Source: Pseudomonas sp. GM41(2012) (GTDB lineage Bacteria; Pseudomonadota; Gammaproteobacteria; Pseudomonadales; Pseudomonadaceae). Taken from it: a DNA stretch of 64,000 nucleotides. Location of the stretch: assembly GCF_000282315.2 (NCBI RefSeq), contig NZ_AKJN02000006.1, positions 2,418,001 to 2,482,000 of the forward strand. Direction: 5' to 3'. Made by a program: the position numbers and the translations under genes. Shown here piece after piece: positions 44,929 through 54,884 of the stretch (within the stretch, counting starts at the first letter, position 1; each line of letters begins with the position of its first letter). Below the pieces are notes generated by a model. The model saw nothing but the letters and a program-made list of their open reading frames with translations, had not been told where the DNA came from and made no database searches.

Positions 44929-45798
44929 ATGACGTCCAACTTGACCAGAAGGCCAACGCTCCTATGGTTCGATCTGACTCATGATCGATCCACGAAAGAA
45001 CTCATCGCGCAGTTCGAGGGTACCTGCGACTGCAAACTGGCGAAAAACTCCGTGCTGCCCATCGGGGAACACGCAGACATGATCTGCATCCATTTCGATC
45101 GCCCCGACACACCAGGCCTGAGGCTGTTGCTGGAGATCAAACGCAGCGCACCGGCCATCCCAATCACCATGTTCACCGTACAGCACTCAGAAGAACTGGC
45201 CGTCTGGGCCATGCGTTCCAGCGTCTGGGAATACATAGTGCTCCCCCTCTCGGTCTCCGAGAGGAGTCGCTACCTGACGGCTGTAGTTCAGCTCTGCGAG
45301 CTGCGCCGGAATGTCATCGACCACCGCAAGACACCGCTGATCGATCACTCCCCGACCCTGCCGGACAGCATCCGGCTGACCTCCGGGCACCAAAAACATC
45401 AGGCGCTGAGCAACATCATGCTGTACATCGAGCAGCACTTTCGGGACAGCATTGATCAGAGGGATTTGGCGCAGCGCTGCGGTATGACGACATTTCGCTT
45501 CAGCCGCCTGTTCAAGGAAGCCAATGGACTTGGTTTCACGGATTACATCTTGAACAAGCGCATGAACTTCGCCAAAGAACTACTCGACAACAGCCAGATG
45601 CCTATTACCAGCATCGGCTATGAGGCCGGCTTCAAGGATCCTTCCTACTTCGCACGTGCCTTCAAACAGTTCGCAAACTGCACGCCCAGTGAATACCGCT
45701 TGGCACGCCAACTCAGAGCGACTGCAGCTGCGCAAATGGTGCTAGATGAAAAAACCACTGAAGCGCTCGAAAGCCTGGTTCAAAGCCTCAGCGGTTGA
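44929..45798 (+). CDS. AraC-type regulator with a degenerate receiver domain
   Basis: This 289-aa protein has an N-terminal receiver-like domain (about residues 8-115) and a C-terminal AraC helix-turn-helix pair (about 165-265, with YIEQHFRDSIDQRDLAQRCGMTTFRFSRLFKE and SIGYEAGFKDPSYFARAFKQ). In the receiver the phospho-acceptor position is H55 (DMICIHFDRP) instead of Asp, and the usual Lys before Pro is Leu (IVLPLS), so classic phosphorylation is unlikely. It diverges from the tad operon, which it probably controls. A bidirectional terminator follows. Confidence 0.85.
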   Translation: MTSNLTRRPTLLWFDLTHDRSTKELIAQFEGTCDCKLAKNSVLPIGEHADMICIHFDRPDTPGLRLLLEIKRSAPAIPITMFTVQHSEELAVWAMRSSVWEYIVLPLSVSERSRYLTAVVQLCELRRNVIDHRKTPLIDHSPTLPDSIRLTSGHQKHQALSNIMLYIEQHFRDSIDQRDLAQRCGMTTFRFSRLFKEANGLGFTDYILNKRMNFAKELLDNSQMPITSIGYEAGFKDPSYFARAFKQFANCTPSEYRLARQLRATAAAQMVLDEKTTEALESLVQSLSG

Positions 45799-45816
45799 TG
45801 CGGTTTATACGCGCAC

Positions 45817-45849
45817 ACAAAAACGCCGCTCATTGAGCGGCGTTTTTGT
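45817..45849. terminator. Bidirectional terminator
   Basis: The palindrome ACAAAAACGCCGCTCA / TGAGCGGCGTTTTTGT carries A-runs on the left and T-runs on the right. It can end the regulator gene (plus) and the tRNA transcript (minus). Confidence 0.9.
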
Positions 45850-45855
45850 TAAATA

Positions 45856-45931
<76 letters not shown>

Positions 45932-45934
45932 AAA

Positions 45935-46010
45935 TGGCGTCCCCTAGGGGACTCGAACCCCTGTTACCGCCGTGAAAGGGCGGTGTCCTAGGCCACTAGA
46001 CGAAGGGGAC
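45935..46010 (-). tRNA. tRNA-Glu (TTC)
   Basis: This 76-nt gene starts GTCCCCTTCGTCTAGTGGCC and ends GGGGACGCCA, with CCA encoded. The anticodon loop reads CCTTTCACG (anticodon TTC). It lies 3 bp from tRNA-Gly and is identical to the copy at 46195. Confidence 0.97.
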
Positions 46011-46115
46011 ACGCTAACTGAAACACATGGTGTGTATTTCAGTGCCCAAATCCGCATCCGAAGATGCTGGTTCTGGTTTCACTCAGCCCTGCCCGAAAGC
46101 AACGCTGTTTAAAAT

Positions 46116-46191
<76 letters not shown>

Positions 46192-46194
46192 ATA

Positions 46195-46270
46195 TGGCGT
46201 CCCCTAGGGGACTCGAACCCCTGTTACCGCCGTGAAAGGGCGGTGTCCTAGGCCACTAGACGAAGGGGAC
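46195..46270 (-). tRNA. tRNA-Glu (TTC), second copy
   Basis: This gene is base-identical to the tRNA-Glu at 45935-46010, with anticodon TTC and CCA encoded. It is the first gene of the tRNA transcript. Confidence 0.97.
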
Positions 46271-46651
46271 ACACGTACAACATTCACTTCCTACCGCGTT
46301 TCGCTGTGTGCTTTACGCTGTAAGTGGCGCGCATTCTATGGATGGATTGAGGGGTCGTCAACCCCCAGATATAAATTTATTTAAATCAATGACTTCGCCC
46401 TGCTTTGAGACACTAATCGGGCTTTTCCGTCGCCCGGGGTTTGACGCCTATATTCTGGCACCCGCCAAGACGTTATAGTCCACCCACGCCCAAGATGATG
46501 GCAATGTGCACCTCGCACGCTATTACTTATATAAGCAGGAACGCGGCCGATACAGGCAGTGCAGTCGCCGATTCAACTCGCCGAGCGGCGCTATGCGTCC
46601 CAATGCCAAGCCACTACACTCGCACGCGAACCCCATAAAGAGGTCTTACCG
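46271..46651. other. Intergenic region between tRNA operon and membrane protein gene
   Basis: These 381 bp hold the tRNA promoter (46333-46361) on the minus strand, an AT-rich stretch around 46371-46390 that could act as an UP element, and the leader of the rightward gene. A TATAGT near 46474 is a possible -10 for that gene but has no good -35. No gene is seen. Confidence 0.45.
46333..46361 (-). promoter_or_regulatory. Promoter of the tRNA operon
   Basis: On the minus strand TTGACG (46356-46361) and TAGAAT (46333-46338) are 17 bp apart. The -10 box is followed by a GC-rich discriminator (GCGCGCC), the usual mark of stringently controlled stable-RNA promoters. Confidence 0.85.
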
Positions 46652-47422
46652 GTGACACCACTCATGATCACCCTGCTAGTCGTAGCCGGGATCGCACTAT
46701 TGATCGCCATTGGCTACATGAACCATGTGGTGGAAAACAATAAGCTGGAAAAGGCCCGCGCCAAAGTTGAGCTCAACGATCGTCTGCGTCGTTGCGGCGA
46801 AATCACCGAGACCTTTCCCGGCCAATTGATGACACCGGGCCTCAAGCTGTTGTTGACCCGTCTGGAATTGAACGTCTGTCAACGCCTGCTCAATCTGGAA
46901 AAAACCAGCTCCAACCTCAAGGCACGGATTGGCGAACTGAGCGCCTTGGTCGGCCAGGGCGAATCGATCCCGGTCAACAACCCGCCGGCACCGATCCAGA
47001 CCGAAGCCAAAGCCAAAGACGTACGCTTCCTGCTCGAAGCCCTGCACGGCCAAATCACCCGCGCCGCACAGGACGGCTTCCTGCCAACCAACGAAGCCAA
47101 ACGCTGGATCCGCGAAGTTCGCCACATCCTGGTCCTGCTGCACATCGAATTCTTCAACAACCTCGGCCAGCACGCCCTGCAACAGAACCAGCCCGGCCAG
47201 GCCCGCCTTGCGTTCGAACGCGGCGTGCAATACCTGCGCAAACAACAGGAACCCCAGGTCTACGCCGAACAGCTGGAATACCTGGAAAAACTCCTGGCTC
47301 GCGCCAACGCACAAGTCATGGACAACATCGCCCCGGTAGAAGGCGAAGTGAACCAGCTGACCGAAGGCCTCAAAGACGTCGAGGCCGATGCGGACTGGAA
47401 GAAAAAAGTGATCTACGACTGA
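46652..47422 (+). CDS. Membrane-anchored protein of unknown function
   Basis: The preferred start is the GTG at 46652 (GAGG 8 bp upstream), giving 257 aa; an ATG at 46664 is an alternative. An N-terminal membrane segment (MITLLVVAGIALLIAIGYMNHVV, about residues 5-27) is followed by Lys/Glu/Arg-rich, probably coiled-coil sequence (about 30-100), and a helical C-terminal part with LLHIEFFNNLGQHALQQNQPGQARLAFERGVQYLRKQ that resembles a TPR motif. I do not recognise the family. A terminator follows. Confidence 0.75.
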   Translation: MTPLMITLLVVAGIALLIAIGYMNHVVENNKLEKARAKVELNDRLRRCGEITETFPGQLMTPGLKLLLTRLELNVCQRLLNLEKTSSNLKARIGELSALVGQGESIPVNNPPAPIQTEAKAKDVRFLLEALHGQITRAAQDGFLPTNEAKRWIREVRHILVLLHIEFFNNLGQHALQQNQPGQARLAFERGVQYLRKQQEPQVYAEQLEYLEKLLARANAQVMDNIAPVEGEVNQLTEGLKDVEADADWKKKVIYD

Positions 47423-47441
47423 TCAGAGAAAGCAGAAAAGA

Positions 47442-47468
47442 GAGCCACCTGAACAGGTGGCTTTTTTT
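47442..47468 (+). terminator. Intrinsic terminator
   Basis: The stem AGCCACCT / AGGTGGCT has a 4-nt loop and a run of seven T residues, 20 bp after the stop codon at 47422. Confidence 0.9.
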
Positions 47469-47502
47469 GCGTTGAGTTTGGCGTGTACATCCAGGAAAGA
47501 CA

Positions 47503-47832
47503 GGCCGGCTGTCAGGCCGTCATCGCGAGCAGGCTCACTCCCACAGGGGAATGGTGTACATCTGCGACTAATTGGTCGGCTGTCAGGTCGCCTTCGCGAG
47601 CAGGCTCGCTCCCACAGGGGAATGGTGTACATCTGCGAGTAATTGGTCGGCTGTCAGGCCGCCATCGCGAGCAGGCTCGCTCCCACAGGGGAATGGTGTA
47701 CATCTGCGACTAATTGGTCGGCTGTCAGGTCGCCTTCGCGAGCAGGCTCGCTCCCACAGGGGAATGGTGTACATCTGCGACTAATTGGTCGGCTGTCAGG
47801 CCGCCATCGCGGGCAAGCCATGCTCCTACAGA
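47503..47832. repeat. Tandem 71-bp repeat array with half-REP units
   Basis: Four full units start at 47503, 47574, 47645 and 47716, exactly 71 bp apart, plus a partial fifth at 47787. Each contains a half-REP (TCGCGAGCAGGCTC then CTCCCACA). Units alternate between two forms at the REP border (GCCGYCATCGCGAG-like and GTCGCCTTCGCGAG), so the true unit may be a 142-bp dimer. The fifth copy switches to the other REP family (GCAAGCCATGCTCCTACA). Open frames across it are by-products of the repeat. Confidence 0.92.
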
Positions 47833-47849
47833 AGCAAAGCGGCGTACAT

Positions 47850-48108
47850 CATCCGCTTTTTCACCACTCAACAGGCCGAGCGTTAGCTCGCCTGCAGCTC
47901 TTGATCTTGATCCACCCGCCCCTTCGGCAGGCTGAGTGGAGGTGTTCATCTGGGGGGTAGGCGCGAAGCGCCGTGCGGCGAAGCCGCACACATCGAGAGG
48001 AGGTCGAAGCGAAGCCGACCGGAGGCGATGCCCCCAGATGAATGCCGGAGCGAAGGAACGCCGAGCCTAAGCGAGGGGCCGGACGCTCGGGGCGAGTGAA
48101 GGGATCAA
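47850..48108. repeat. Mosaic intergenic repeat, left part (split by the IS)
   Basis: Blocks such as CACCACTCAACAGGCCGAGC, CTCTTGATCTTGATCC and GCCGAGCCTAAGCGAG recur, with small changes, in the element at 53257-53820. The right part is found beyond the IS (49409-49518). The stretch has no coding gene. Confidence 0.7.
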
Positions 48109-49408
48109 CCACATAGGTAACAAAACAGTTCAGTCACATAGGTAACACCTGATCACTTATTTCTGATTACTTTGAGCGTCAGATAAGCATCTTTGGCGTC
48201 CCTTTCATCAACGCGGCCTAGTACTACCGGCCCAAAAATGATGTCCCAAACACCCTCGCTGACGCTCTCCAATCCGACCATTTCATGTTTAAGCACATAG
48301 CCAACATAGATTCTAAGCCTTCCTTTGTTCACCACCCCGTTTGAGTCCGTCCGGTAAGCCTCAACATGGCTTGGGTATCTCATCTCCGGCAGCTTTTCCG
48401 GATAAGCTCGTAAAGAGCTTGTGTAGCACGATCCCGGTGTTTTCTGCCCCAGAGCCTCATGAAGACGTTCATGATTGTAGTGCTGCATGAACAGGTCAAA
48501 ATGCTTCTGCTGGGCTCCCCACTCAATTTCCGGCGGTCTTGGCAGTGTACTTTTCAGCGTGCGGTGCATGCGTTCATGCCGCCCGTTCTGCTCTGGTCGA
48601 CCAGGTTGAATCCTTTCATGGATGATGCCCAGATGGGCCCACCAGATGGATAGCTGTGATAAACCAGCACGTCCTCCGCTGGCAAAAGGAACGCCATTGT
48701 CCGTGCGAATACGTTCAGGCATCCCGTAAGTCCTGAACAGCCTTTCAAAGGTCGCCTTAGCGGCCTTGAAGGTCGTGCTGGGCATGCTTTCGCAGGCCAA
48801 CAAGAATCGGCTGGAGTGATCCATTACCGTCAACGGGTAACACCAGACACCGTCTCCCGTCAGGTATTGACCTTTGTAATCAGCGCTCCAGAGCTGGTTT
48901 GGGCGATCGGCCTTCTGAAGCGGTTTGGGATAGACAGCGACACGCTGACGTAAACGCCGCGGCGTCACCAGCCCCGCCTTTTTTAGCACGTTGTAGATCG
49001 TGGTTTTCGAGGGCGGGGGCTGATCCGGAAAACGCTCACTTAAGGCCGTCTGAATTTTCTTCGGGCCCGGAGTGGTTTGTCCTTGGGCGCGTAGCTCAAG
49101 AATGGCCTCCTTGACCGCAAACGGCACCGCCTGAGCTTGGGAATGCCGCTTGCGACTGCATTCCGCCAAGCCATTAACGCTGTCCGCGTTGTAGCGCGCC
49201 ACCCACTTGTAACCGGTTTTGCGACTGATGCTGTGAGCCGCACAGAGTTGGCTGAAGTTGAGTCGCCCGGACAAATAGTCGGCGATGAACATCACTTTCA
49301 GGTCCATAGGTTTCAGCTCTCGCCACGGCATGGTCAGATCCTCGGAATCGACCAGTACCAGTTAAAAACTGTTACCTATGTGCTTGAACTGTTTTGTTAC
49401 CTATGTGG
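48109..49408. mobile_element. IS481-family insertion sequence
   Basis: This 1300-bp element is bounded by inverted ends CCACATAGGTAACAAAACAG (48109-48128 and its complement ending at 49408). Each end holds a second copy of CACATAGGTAACA 25 bp further in (48135-48147 and 49370-49382), so the element has doubled transposase-binding sites. One transposase gene fills it. No convincing target-site duplication is visible. Confidence 0.85.
48153..49331 (-). CDS. IS481-type DDE transposase
   Basis: This 392-aa protein has an N-terminal helix-turn-helix (FSQLCAAHSISRKTGYKWVARY, about residues 27-48) and an integrase core with the catalytic triad in WSADYKGQY, RIRTDNGVPFAS and PGRPEQNGRHERMH. It is complete, so the element may be active. 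The long C-terminal part (about 310-392) is typical of this branch. No frameshift is seen. Confidence 0.93.
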   Translation of the reverse strand: MPWRELKPMDLKVMFIADYLSGRLNFSQLCAAHSISRKTGYKWVARYNADSVNGLAECSRKRHSQAQAVPFAVKEAILELRAQGQTTPGPKKIQTALSERFPDQPPPSKTTIYNVLKKAGLVTPRRLRQRVAVYPKPLQKADRPNQLWSADYKGQYLTGDGVWCYPLTVMDHSSRFLLACESMPSTTFKAAKATFERLFRTYGMPERIRTDNGVPFASGGRAGLSQLSIWWAHLGIIHERIQPGRPEQNGRHERMHRTLKSTLPRPPEIEWGAQQKHFDLFMQHYNHERLHEALGQKTPGSCYTSSLRAYPEKLPEMRYPSHVEAYRTDSNGVVNKGRLRIYVGYVLKHEMVGLESVSEGVWDIIFGPVVLGRVDERDAKDAYLTLKVIRNK

Positions 49409-49518
49409 GTGAGTCATACCCGAGCGTTTTTTTGCTTACTTTTTTTAGGCGCTTGTAAAAAAAGTGAGTCGCCGTAAGGGCGAAACCCTAAGTAGCCGTT
49501 ACCGCAGCAACGGATATG
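49409..49518. repeat. Mosaic intergenic repeat, right part (beyond the IS)
   Basis: It contains GTGAGTCGCCGTAAGGGCGA and AACGGATATG, which match both arms of the element at 53257-53820. Together with 47850-48108 it forms one repeat into which the IS481 element inserted. Confidence 0.65.
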
Positions 49519-49547
49519 TACTCAGTCAACAAAACACAGCTCCAAAA

Positions 49548-51512
49548 TCAGAGCCGAAAGTGCCCCACCATCCCCTTCAACTCAATCCCCAACTGCGCCA
49601 ACTCAATACTGGAAGCCGCATTCCCCTGCATCGCCAACGAAGACTGATCCGCACTGGCCCGAATACTCGTGACACTGCGATTAATCTCCTCAGCCACTGA
49701 ACTCTGCTCCTCGGCAGCTGCTGCGATCTGCTGGTTCATCTGCTGAATCAAAGACACTGCCGCTGCAATACTCCCCAGCGCACTCTCAGTCTGCAACGCA
49801 TCACTCACCGCCAGTTTCACCAGCTCGCCACTGTTCTGAATCTGCTGAACAGAAGACTGAGCCGCCGAACGCAAGGCGCTCACCAGTCGTTCAATCTCCT
49901 CGGTCGATTGCTGAGTGCGCTTGGCCAGGGCCCGCACTTCATCGGCTACCACCGCAAAGCCCCTGCCCTGCTCGCCGGCTCGAGCCGCCTCGATCGCGGC
50001 GTTGAGGGCCAACAGATTGGTCTGCTCGGCCACACTCTTGATGACGCTCAGCACTGTGCCAATGTTCTGGATCTCGGCACTCAAGCTTTCGATGCTCGAA
50101 CTGGCCGAGGTGGCTGAATCCGCCAACTGTTCGATCCGCGCCATGCTCTGGCGCACCACCTGCTGACCACTTTCAACCTTGCCGTCCGCCGTCTGCGCTG
50201 CCTGAGCGGCCTCCTCCGCATTACGCGCAACGTCGTGCACGGTGGCGGTCATCTGATTCATCGCGGTAGCAACCTGTTCGGTTTCTTCCTTCTGGCTGCT
50301 GACTTCAAGATTGGTCTGCTCGGTCACCGCTGACAGCGACTGCGCTGAACTGGCCAACTGTTCGATACCCGCCTGCAAACCGCTGACAATACTGCTAAGC
50401 CCTGCGCCCATCTGCTGCATGGCCTGCATCAGTTGCCCGATCTCATCACGACGGGTCACTTCAATCGTCGCACTCAAATCGCCAGCAGCAATCTGTTGAG
50501 CAACACGGATCACACTGCGCAGCGGTGCCACGATCAACCGGGTAATCACCCAGGCCGCAATCAGCCCGACCAGCAGCGCCAGCGCCGAGGAACCAATGAT
50601 CAGCAGCGAGTTCTTTTTCAGCTCCGCCTGCATCGACTGGTCTTCGGCGACATAAGCCTGATCCACCCGCTCCACCACCTGAGAAGCGCGCTGATGGAGT
50701 TGCTCATAGACGGTTTTTTCCTGCGCCAGCAGGCCGGTGTACTCGGCGAGTTTTTCGCTGAATCCGCCAATGTGCCCGACCACTTCATTGAGGACAGTTT
50801 GGTAACCCTCATCCTTGACCGTGGTTTTCAGCTGCTCGGCCTGGGTCAGTGCCTGGTCGGCCTGCTCGATCTTGCCCTGCCCTGCGCTGTCGTCGCCCTT
50901 GCGGCTCTGGTCCAGGCGCACACGCGCTTCGTTCATGGCTTGCAACATCAACCGCGACACCTGGCTAACCTGATTGGCTTGTTCGATGAACTGCCCACCG
51001 TCCTTGCCTTCGGACTCCTTCAAGGCATAAGCGCCGTCATCGGCCAGCCCGGCCTGCAGCACATCGAGGTTGTTGGCTACGCTGGACACCGACCAACTGG
51101 CCATCTCCAGTGCCAGGTCCTTGGCCTGGCTGAGCGAGACGAACTCGTCGAAGGCCTTGCGGTAAGCCCCCAGGGACTGCTCGACGTCATTCATCACCGG
51201 CACGTTGGCCGCAGACGCCGCTTTCAGTTGGGTTGCCAGGGCAATCAGGCCGTCAACGCCCTCGCGCAGCGCATCAGCGGTTTTCGGATTGCCGTGCAAG
51301 GCGTATTCCTGCTCGAGCAGTCTCACCTTGAGCAAACCGCTGTTGAGCGACGACATCTGCTTGAGCCCGTCGAAGCGCTGGCTGATGGTTTGCAGGGACC
51401 ATACGCCGATGGCTGCCACCAAGGCTGTCAACAGCAGCACCAGTACAAACCCGACACCCAGTTTTTTCGCCATACCGAGGTTGGCAAAACGTCCTTGCAC
51501 GGCCGAAATCAT
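49548..51512 (-). CDS. Methyl-accepting chemotaxis protein with helical bimodular-like sensor
   Basis: The start ATG at 51512 (GGGGA about 9 bp upstream) gives 654 aa. It has TM1 (about 17-40), a periplasmic helical domain of about 240 residues resembling the helical bimodular (HBM) sensor of McpS, TM2 (about 290-312), HAMP, and the signalling domain with [41 protein letters not shown] sensors typically bind organic acids, but the ligand here is unknown. No CheR-binding C-terminal pentapeptide is obvious (end VGHFRL). Confidence 0.92.
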   Translation of the reverse strand: MISAVQGRFANLGMAKKLGVGFVLVLLLTALVAAIGVWSLQTISQRFDGLKQMSSLNSGLLKVRLLEQEYALHGNPKTADALREGVDGLIALATQLKAASAANVPVMNDVEQSLGAYRKAFDEFVSLSQAKDLALEMASWSVSSVANNLDVLQAGLADDGAYALKESEGKDGGQFIEQANQVSQVSRLMLQAMNEARVRLDQSRKGDDSAGQGKIEQADQALTQAEQLKTTVKDEGYQTVLNEVVGHIGGFSEKLAEYTGLLAQEKTVYEQLHQRASQVVERVDQAYVAEDQSMQAELKKNSLLIIGSSALALLVGLIAAWVITRLIVAPLRSVIRVAQQIAAGDLSATIEVTRRDEIGQLMQAMQQMGAGLSSIVSGLQAGIEQLASSAQSLSAVTEQTNLEVSSQKEETEQVATAMNQMTATVHDVARNAEEAAQAAQTADGKVESGQQVVRQSMARIEQLADSATSASSSIESLSAEIQNIGTVLSVIKSVAEQTNLLALNAAIEAARAGEQGRGFAVVADEVRALAKRTQQSTEEIERLVSALRSAAQSSVQQIQNSGELVKLAVSDALQTESALGSIAAAVSLIQQMNQQIAAAAEEQSSVAEEINRSVTSIRASADQSSLAMQGNAASSIELAQLGIELKGMVGHFRL

Positions 51513-51620
51513 TGCACTTAGTCCCCTGACATAGTCTGTTGACGCAGATTCGCAACGGGCCTGTATCAACACAAGTCTCTGGCGTCGGAATAATGGCAAA
51601 AAGCTACGCCGCCGTCGTTT

Positions 51621-53012
51621 TCAGAACGCTTGAGGTCGATCCGGAGCGGTGGCCTGAAAAAACGCCCGGGCTCGCGGATCACAGGCATAGGCCACATTGA
51701 TTCGCTGCCAGTCACCGGCCTGTGCGGTGGGGCTGAATGCCGTCGCAGAAGACAACAGGACACCGAAGCGCTGGGCTTGTTTGCGCACCAGAGCGTAGTC
51801 GGACATCCTCGATCGCGCCCAGATGAACAAGCCTCCGACCGGCTTGCCGAACACCTCCCACTCGGCGTCTTCAAGCACCTGTAACGCCGCCTCCCTGTCA
51901 TTGCTCAAACGCTGGCGCTGGCGCTGGACCAGTTTGCGGTAGGCACCGCTGGCTAAAAGGCTTGCCAGCACCGACTCGCAAAACCGTGAAGCGCCCATGC
52001 TGCTGATCATCTTGACCTCGGCCAGCCGCGAAATAACCTCGGCGCCGGCCACTACAAAACCGACCCGCAACGAACTGCTGAGGGTTTTGGAGTAGCTGCC
52101 GACGTAGATCACGTTGTCATCGACACCCAAGGCAGCGAGGCGCGTACCGGGGCCGCTGTGAAAATCCGCATAGACATCGTCTTCGATTACCAGAACGCCA
52201 TAGGTTTTGGCCAGTTGCACAACCCCCTGCGCCACCGCCGACGCCAGGCTGCTGCCAGTGGGATTGTGATAGAAGCTATTGATGAAGATCCCGCAGGGCC
52301 TGTACTTCACCAGCAGCGCCTCGAGCACTTCAATGTCCGGTCCGCGCGGGGTTCGCGGCACCTCGATCATGCTGACCCCGTGCAACCTGAGCAAATCGAA
52401 CAGCAAGGAATAACCGGGATTCTCCACCACCACGCAATCACCCGGCTTGAACAAGGTCCGCACGATCAGGTCCAGCCCCTGACTGGCCCCCGCCGTTGTC
52501 AGGATCCGGCTTTCCTCCACCACGATATCCAGATGTTTCAGGCGTTTGTGGATCTGCTGGCGCAGGGCTGGCAGGCCCAGCGGCGTGCTGTAGTTGAACA
52601 GGCCGGTCATGTCGGTGCGACTGACCTGTCGGATCGCGTAGCTCAGGTCGTCAGTTTCGCGCCAGCTCTCTGGCAGTCCGCCACACCCCAGCTTGAGCTC
52701 GCCCGAGGTGCCGCCCTGTTTCATTTCTGCCCCCTCGAACCAGGGGCAATCCTGTTGCCCCTGAGCGGCCAGTGCAGGCATGGCGACAATGAATCCGGCG
52801 CCATGACGCGACGCCAGCACCCCTTGAGCCACCAGACGCTCACAGGCCTCAACGACACTGGACTGACTGAGCAAATTGATCCGGGCGATTTGCCGCACAG
52901 AAGGCAAACGCGTCCCCGGCGGCACCTCGCCACGGCAAAGCCAGCAGGCTAGCGCGTCGACGATTTGCTGTACGACCGGCACCAATGCCTGTCGATCGAT
53001 TCTCAACTCCAT
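51621..53012 (-). CDS. MocR-type GntR regulator with aminotransferase domain
   Basis: The ATG at 53012 gives 463 aa (MELRIDRQALVPVVQQIVDALA). A TTG two codons earlier, closer to an AGGAG, is an alternative start. It has a GntR winged helix (about residues 8-75, with GTRLPSVRQIARINLLSQSSVVEACERLVAQG) and a class I aminotransferase-like domain with the PLP-binding Lys in GSYSKTLSSSLRVGF. MocR proteins control PLP, GABA, taurine or polyamine genes. No target operon lies next to it in the window. Confidence 0.9.
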   Translation of the reverse strand: MELRIDRQALVPVVQQIVDALACWLCRGEVPPGTRLPSVRQIARINLLSQSSVVEACERLVAQGVLASRHGAGFIVAMPALAAQGQQDCPWFEGAEMKQGGTSGELKLGCGGLPESWRETDDLSYAIRQVSRTDMTGLFNYSTPLGLPALRQQIHKRLKHLDIVVEESRILTTAGASQGLDLIVRTLFKPGDCVVVENPGYSLLFDLLRLHGVSMIEVPRTPRGPDIEVLEALLVKYRPCGIFINSFYHNPTGSSLASAVAQGVVQLAKTYGVLVIEDDVYADFHSGPGTRLAALGVDDNVIYVGSYSKTLSSSLRVGFVVAGAEVISRLAEVKMISSMGASRFCESVLASLLASGAYRKLVQRQRQRLSNDREAALQVLEDAEWEVFGKPVGGLFIWARSRMSDYALVRKQAQRFGVLLSSATAFSPTAQAGDWQRINVAYACDPRARAFFQATAPDRPQAF

Positions 53013-53887
53013 GAGCAAGCAAACTCCTGTCCGTTTTGCGGGAAACAGTTAATCACAGGAGCGCTCGATCAGTTGTGCGACAACGCCGCTAAAACCGTCG
53101 ATTCTAACTATTTGAAACACATTGTCCGGCGCCTTTAAGGAACCGAAAAAACCTGCACAAATGCGTAATGCTGTTTACTAAAGCTCGGTGTTTCCAGGTA
53201 CACACCTGCGTAGTGAGGGGGCGGTGGATCGAGGGTCGACCAGTTTTTTTTGTGTGCATATCCGTTTTTGTGGTCACGGCGGCTTAGGGTTCCGCCCTTA
53301 CGGCGGGTCACTTGGAAAAGCCCCAAGTAACCAAGGGCTCTTGCCCCTTTCGTTCGGTGCCTCGCTAAGGCTCGGCATGCCCTCGCTCCGGTCCTGCTCC
53401 GTGGGCGAGCTAACGCTCGGCCTGATGAGTGGTGAAAAGCAAAAGCTGTACACCGATCTGCTGTATGTGGGAGCGGCGGTGCGACGATTCGACTTGCTCG
53501 CGAAGCTGTTGACCTGCCGTTGCCGTTGCCGTTGCTTTGGCTTTTGATCTTGATCTTGATCTTGATCTGCTTGCCCCTTTCCCAGAGGCCGAACGCAGGT
53601 ATTGCGCAGGGGGCACCGCGGCAAGGATGCCGCGGTAGCCGCCCCCGGCCATGGATGGCCGATGGCGGCGGGCCCCCGGAGCAATGCCGGAGTGAGGGCA
53701 TGCCGAGCCTAAGCGAGGCACCGAATGGCGGGGCAAGAGCCCTTGGTTACTTGGGGCTTTTCCAAGTGACTCGCTGTAAAAGCGAAACCGCCAGCCGCCA
53801 TCACCGCAGAAACGGATATGCCCCCGACCTTAAGCGAACAGCATCACGCACAAATGCGGTCTTTTTCCTACGTTGCAGTGCCTGGTT
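53013..53887. other. Gene-free stretch with a long repeat element
   Basis: These 875 bp hold the upstream region of the MocR gene, the inverted-repeat element at 53257-53820 and short tandem repeats: TTGCCG (about 53518-53538) and GATCTT (about 53545-53570). Open frames over it are low complexity and do not look coding. Confidence 0.6.
53257..53820. repeat. 564-bp element with about 144-bp imperfect inverted terminal repeats
   Basis: The left arm (53257-53401) and right arm (53677-53820) are inverted copies: CATATCCG ... TTGGAAAAGCCCCAAGTAAC ... GCCTCGCTAAGGCTCGGCATG and its complement. The middle has CACCGCGGCAAGGATGCCGCGGT-like hairpins and tandem GATCTT. Its blocks are shared with the split copy at 47850-49518, so it is a dispersed, MITE-like unit. 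No gene inside. Confidence 0.8.
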
Positions 53888-54649
<762 letters not shown>

Positions 54650-54884
54650 TGTTATGTCCTCGAAGAGAAGATGCGGGGGATCGCGTGTTCTCAATCTAGC
54701 CACAAGGGCCTGCGGCGCGGCAGCACTATCAGAAGGCCGGTTGGGCGCCCATGAGTGACAGTGATAAAACCGCGGGCTCGACTATCACTGCACTGGATCG
54801 ATGTGCATTCGCCGCATCAGCCAAACTTGCGGCATCGTTCATGAAGGTCTATCAACAAGTCTTCATTCATCTTGAGTGCCTGTC

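Noticed and set aside
47503..47832. CRISPR array
   Set aside because: The repeats are contiguous 71-bp units without unique spacers, contain REP sequence, and no cas gene is in the window.
47457..47960. Several overlapping frames with repeated SRAGSLPQGNGVHLR blocks
   Set aside because: They are translations of the 71-bp tandem repeat; the period is not a multiple of three, and there is no ribosome site or conserved start.
52158..52952. 264-aa frame antisense to the MocR gene
   Set aside because: No domain seen, and the overlapping MocR gene has intact GntR and aminotransferase motifs.
53135..53736. Proteins encoded in the inverted-repeat element
   Set aside because: Frames on both strands are low complexity and follow the repeat symmetry; none has a domain or good start.
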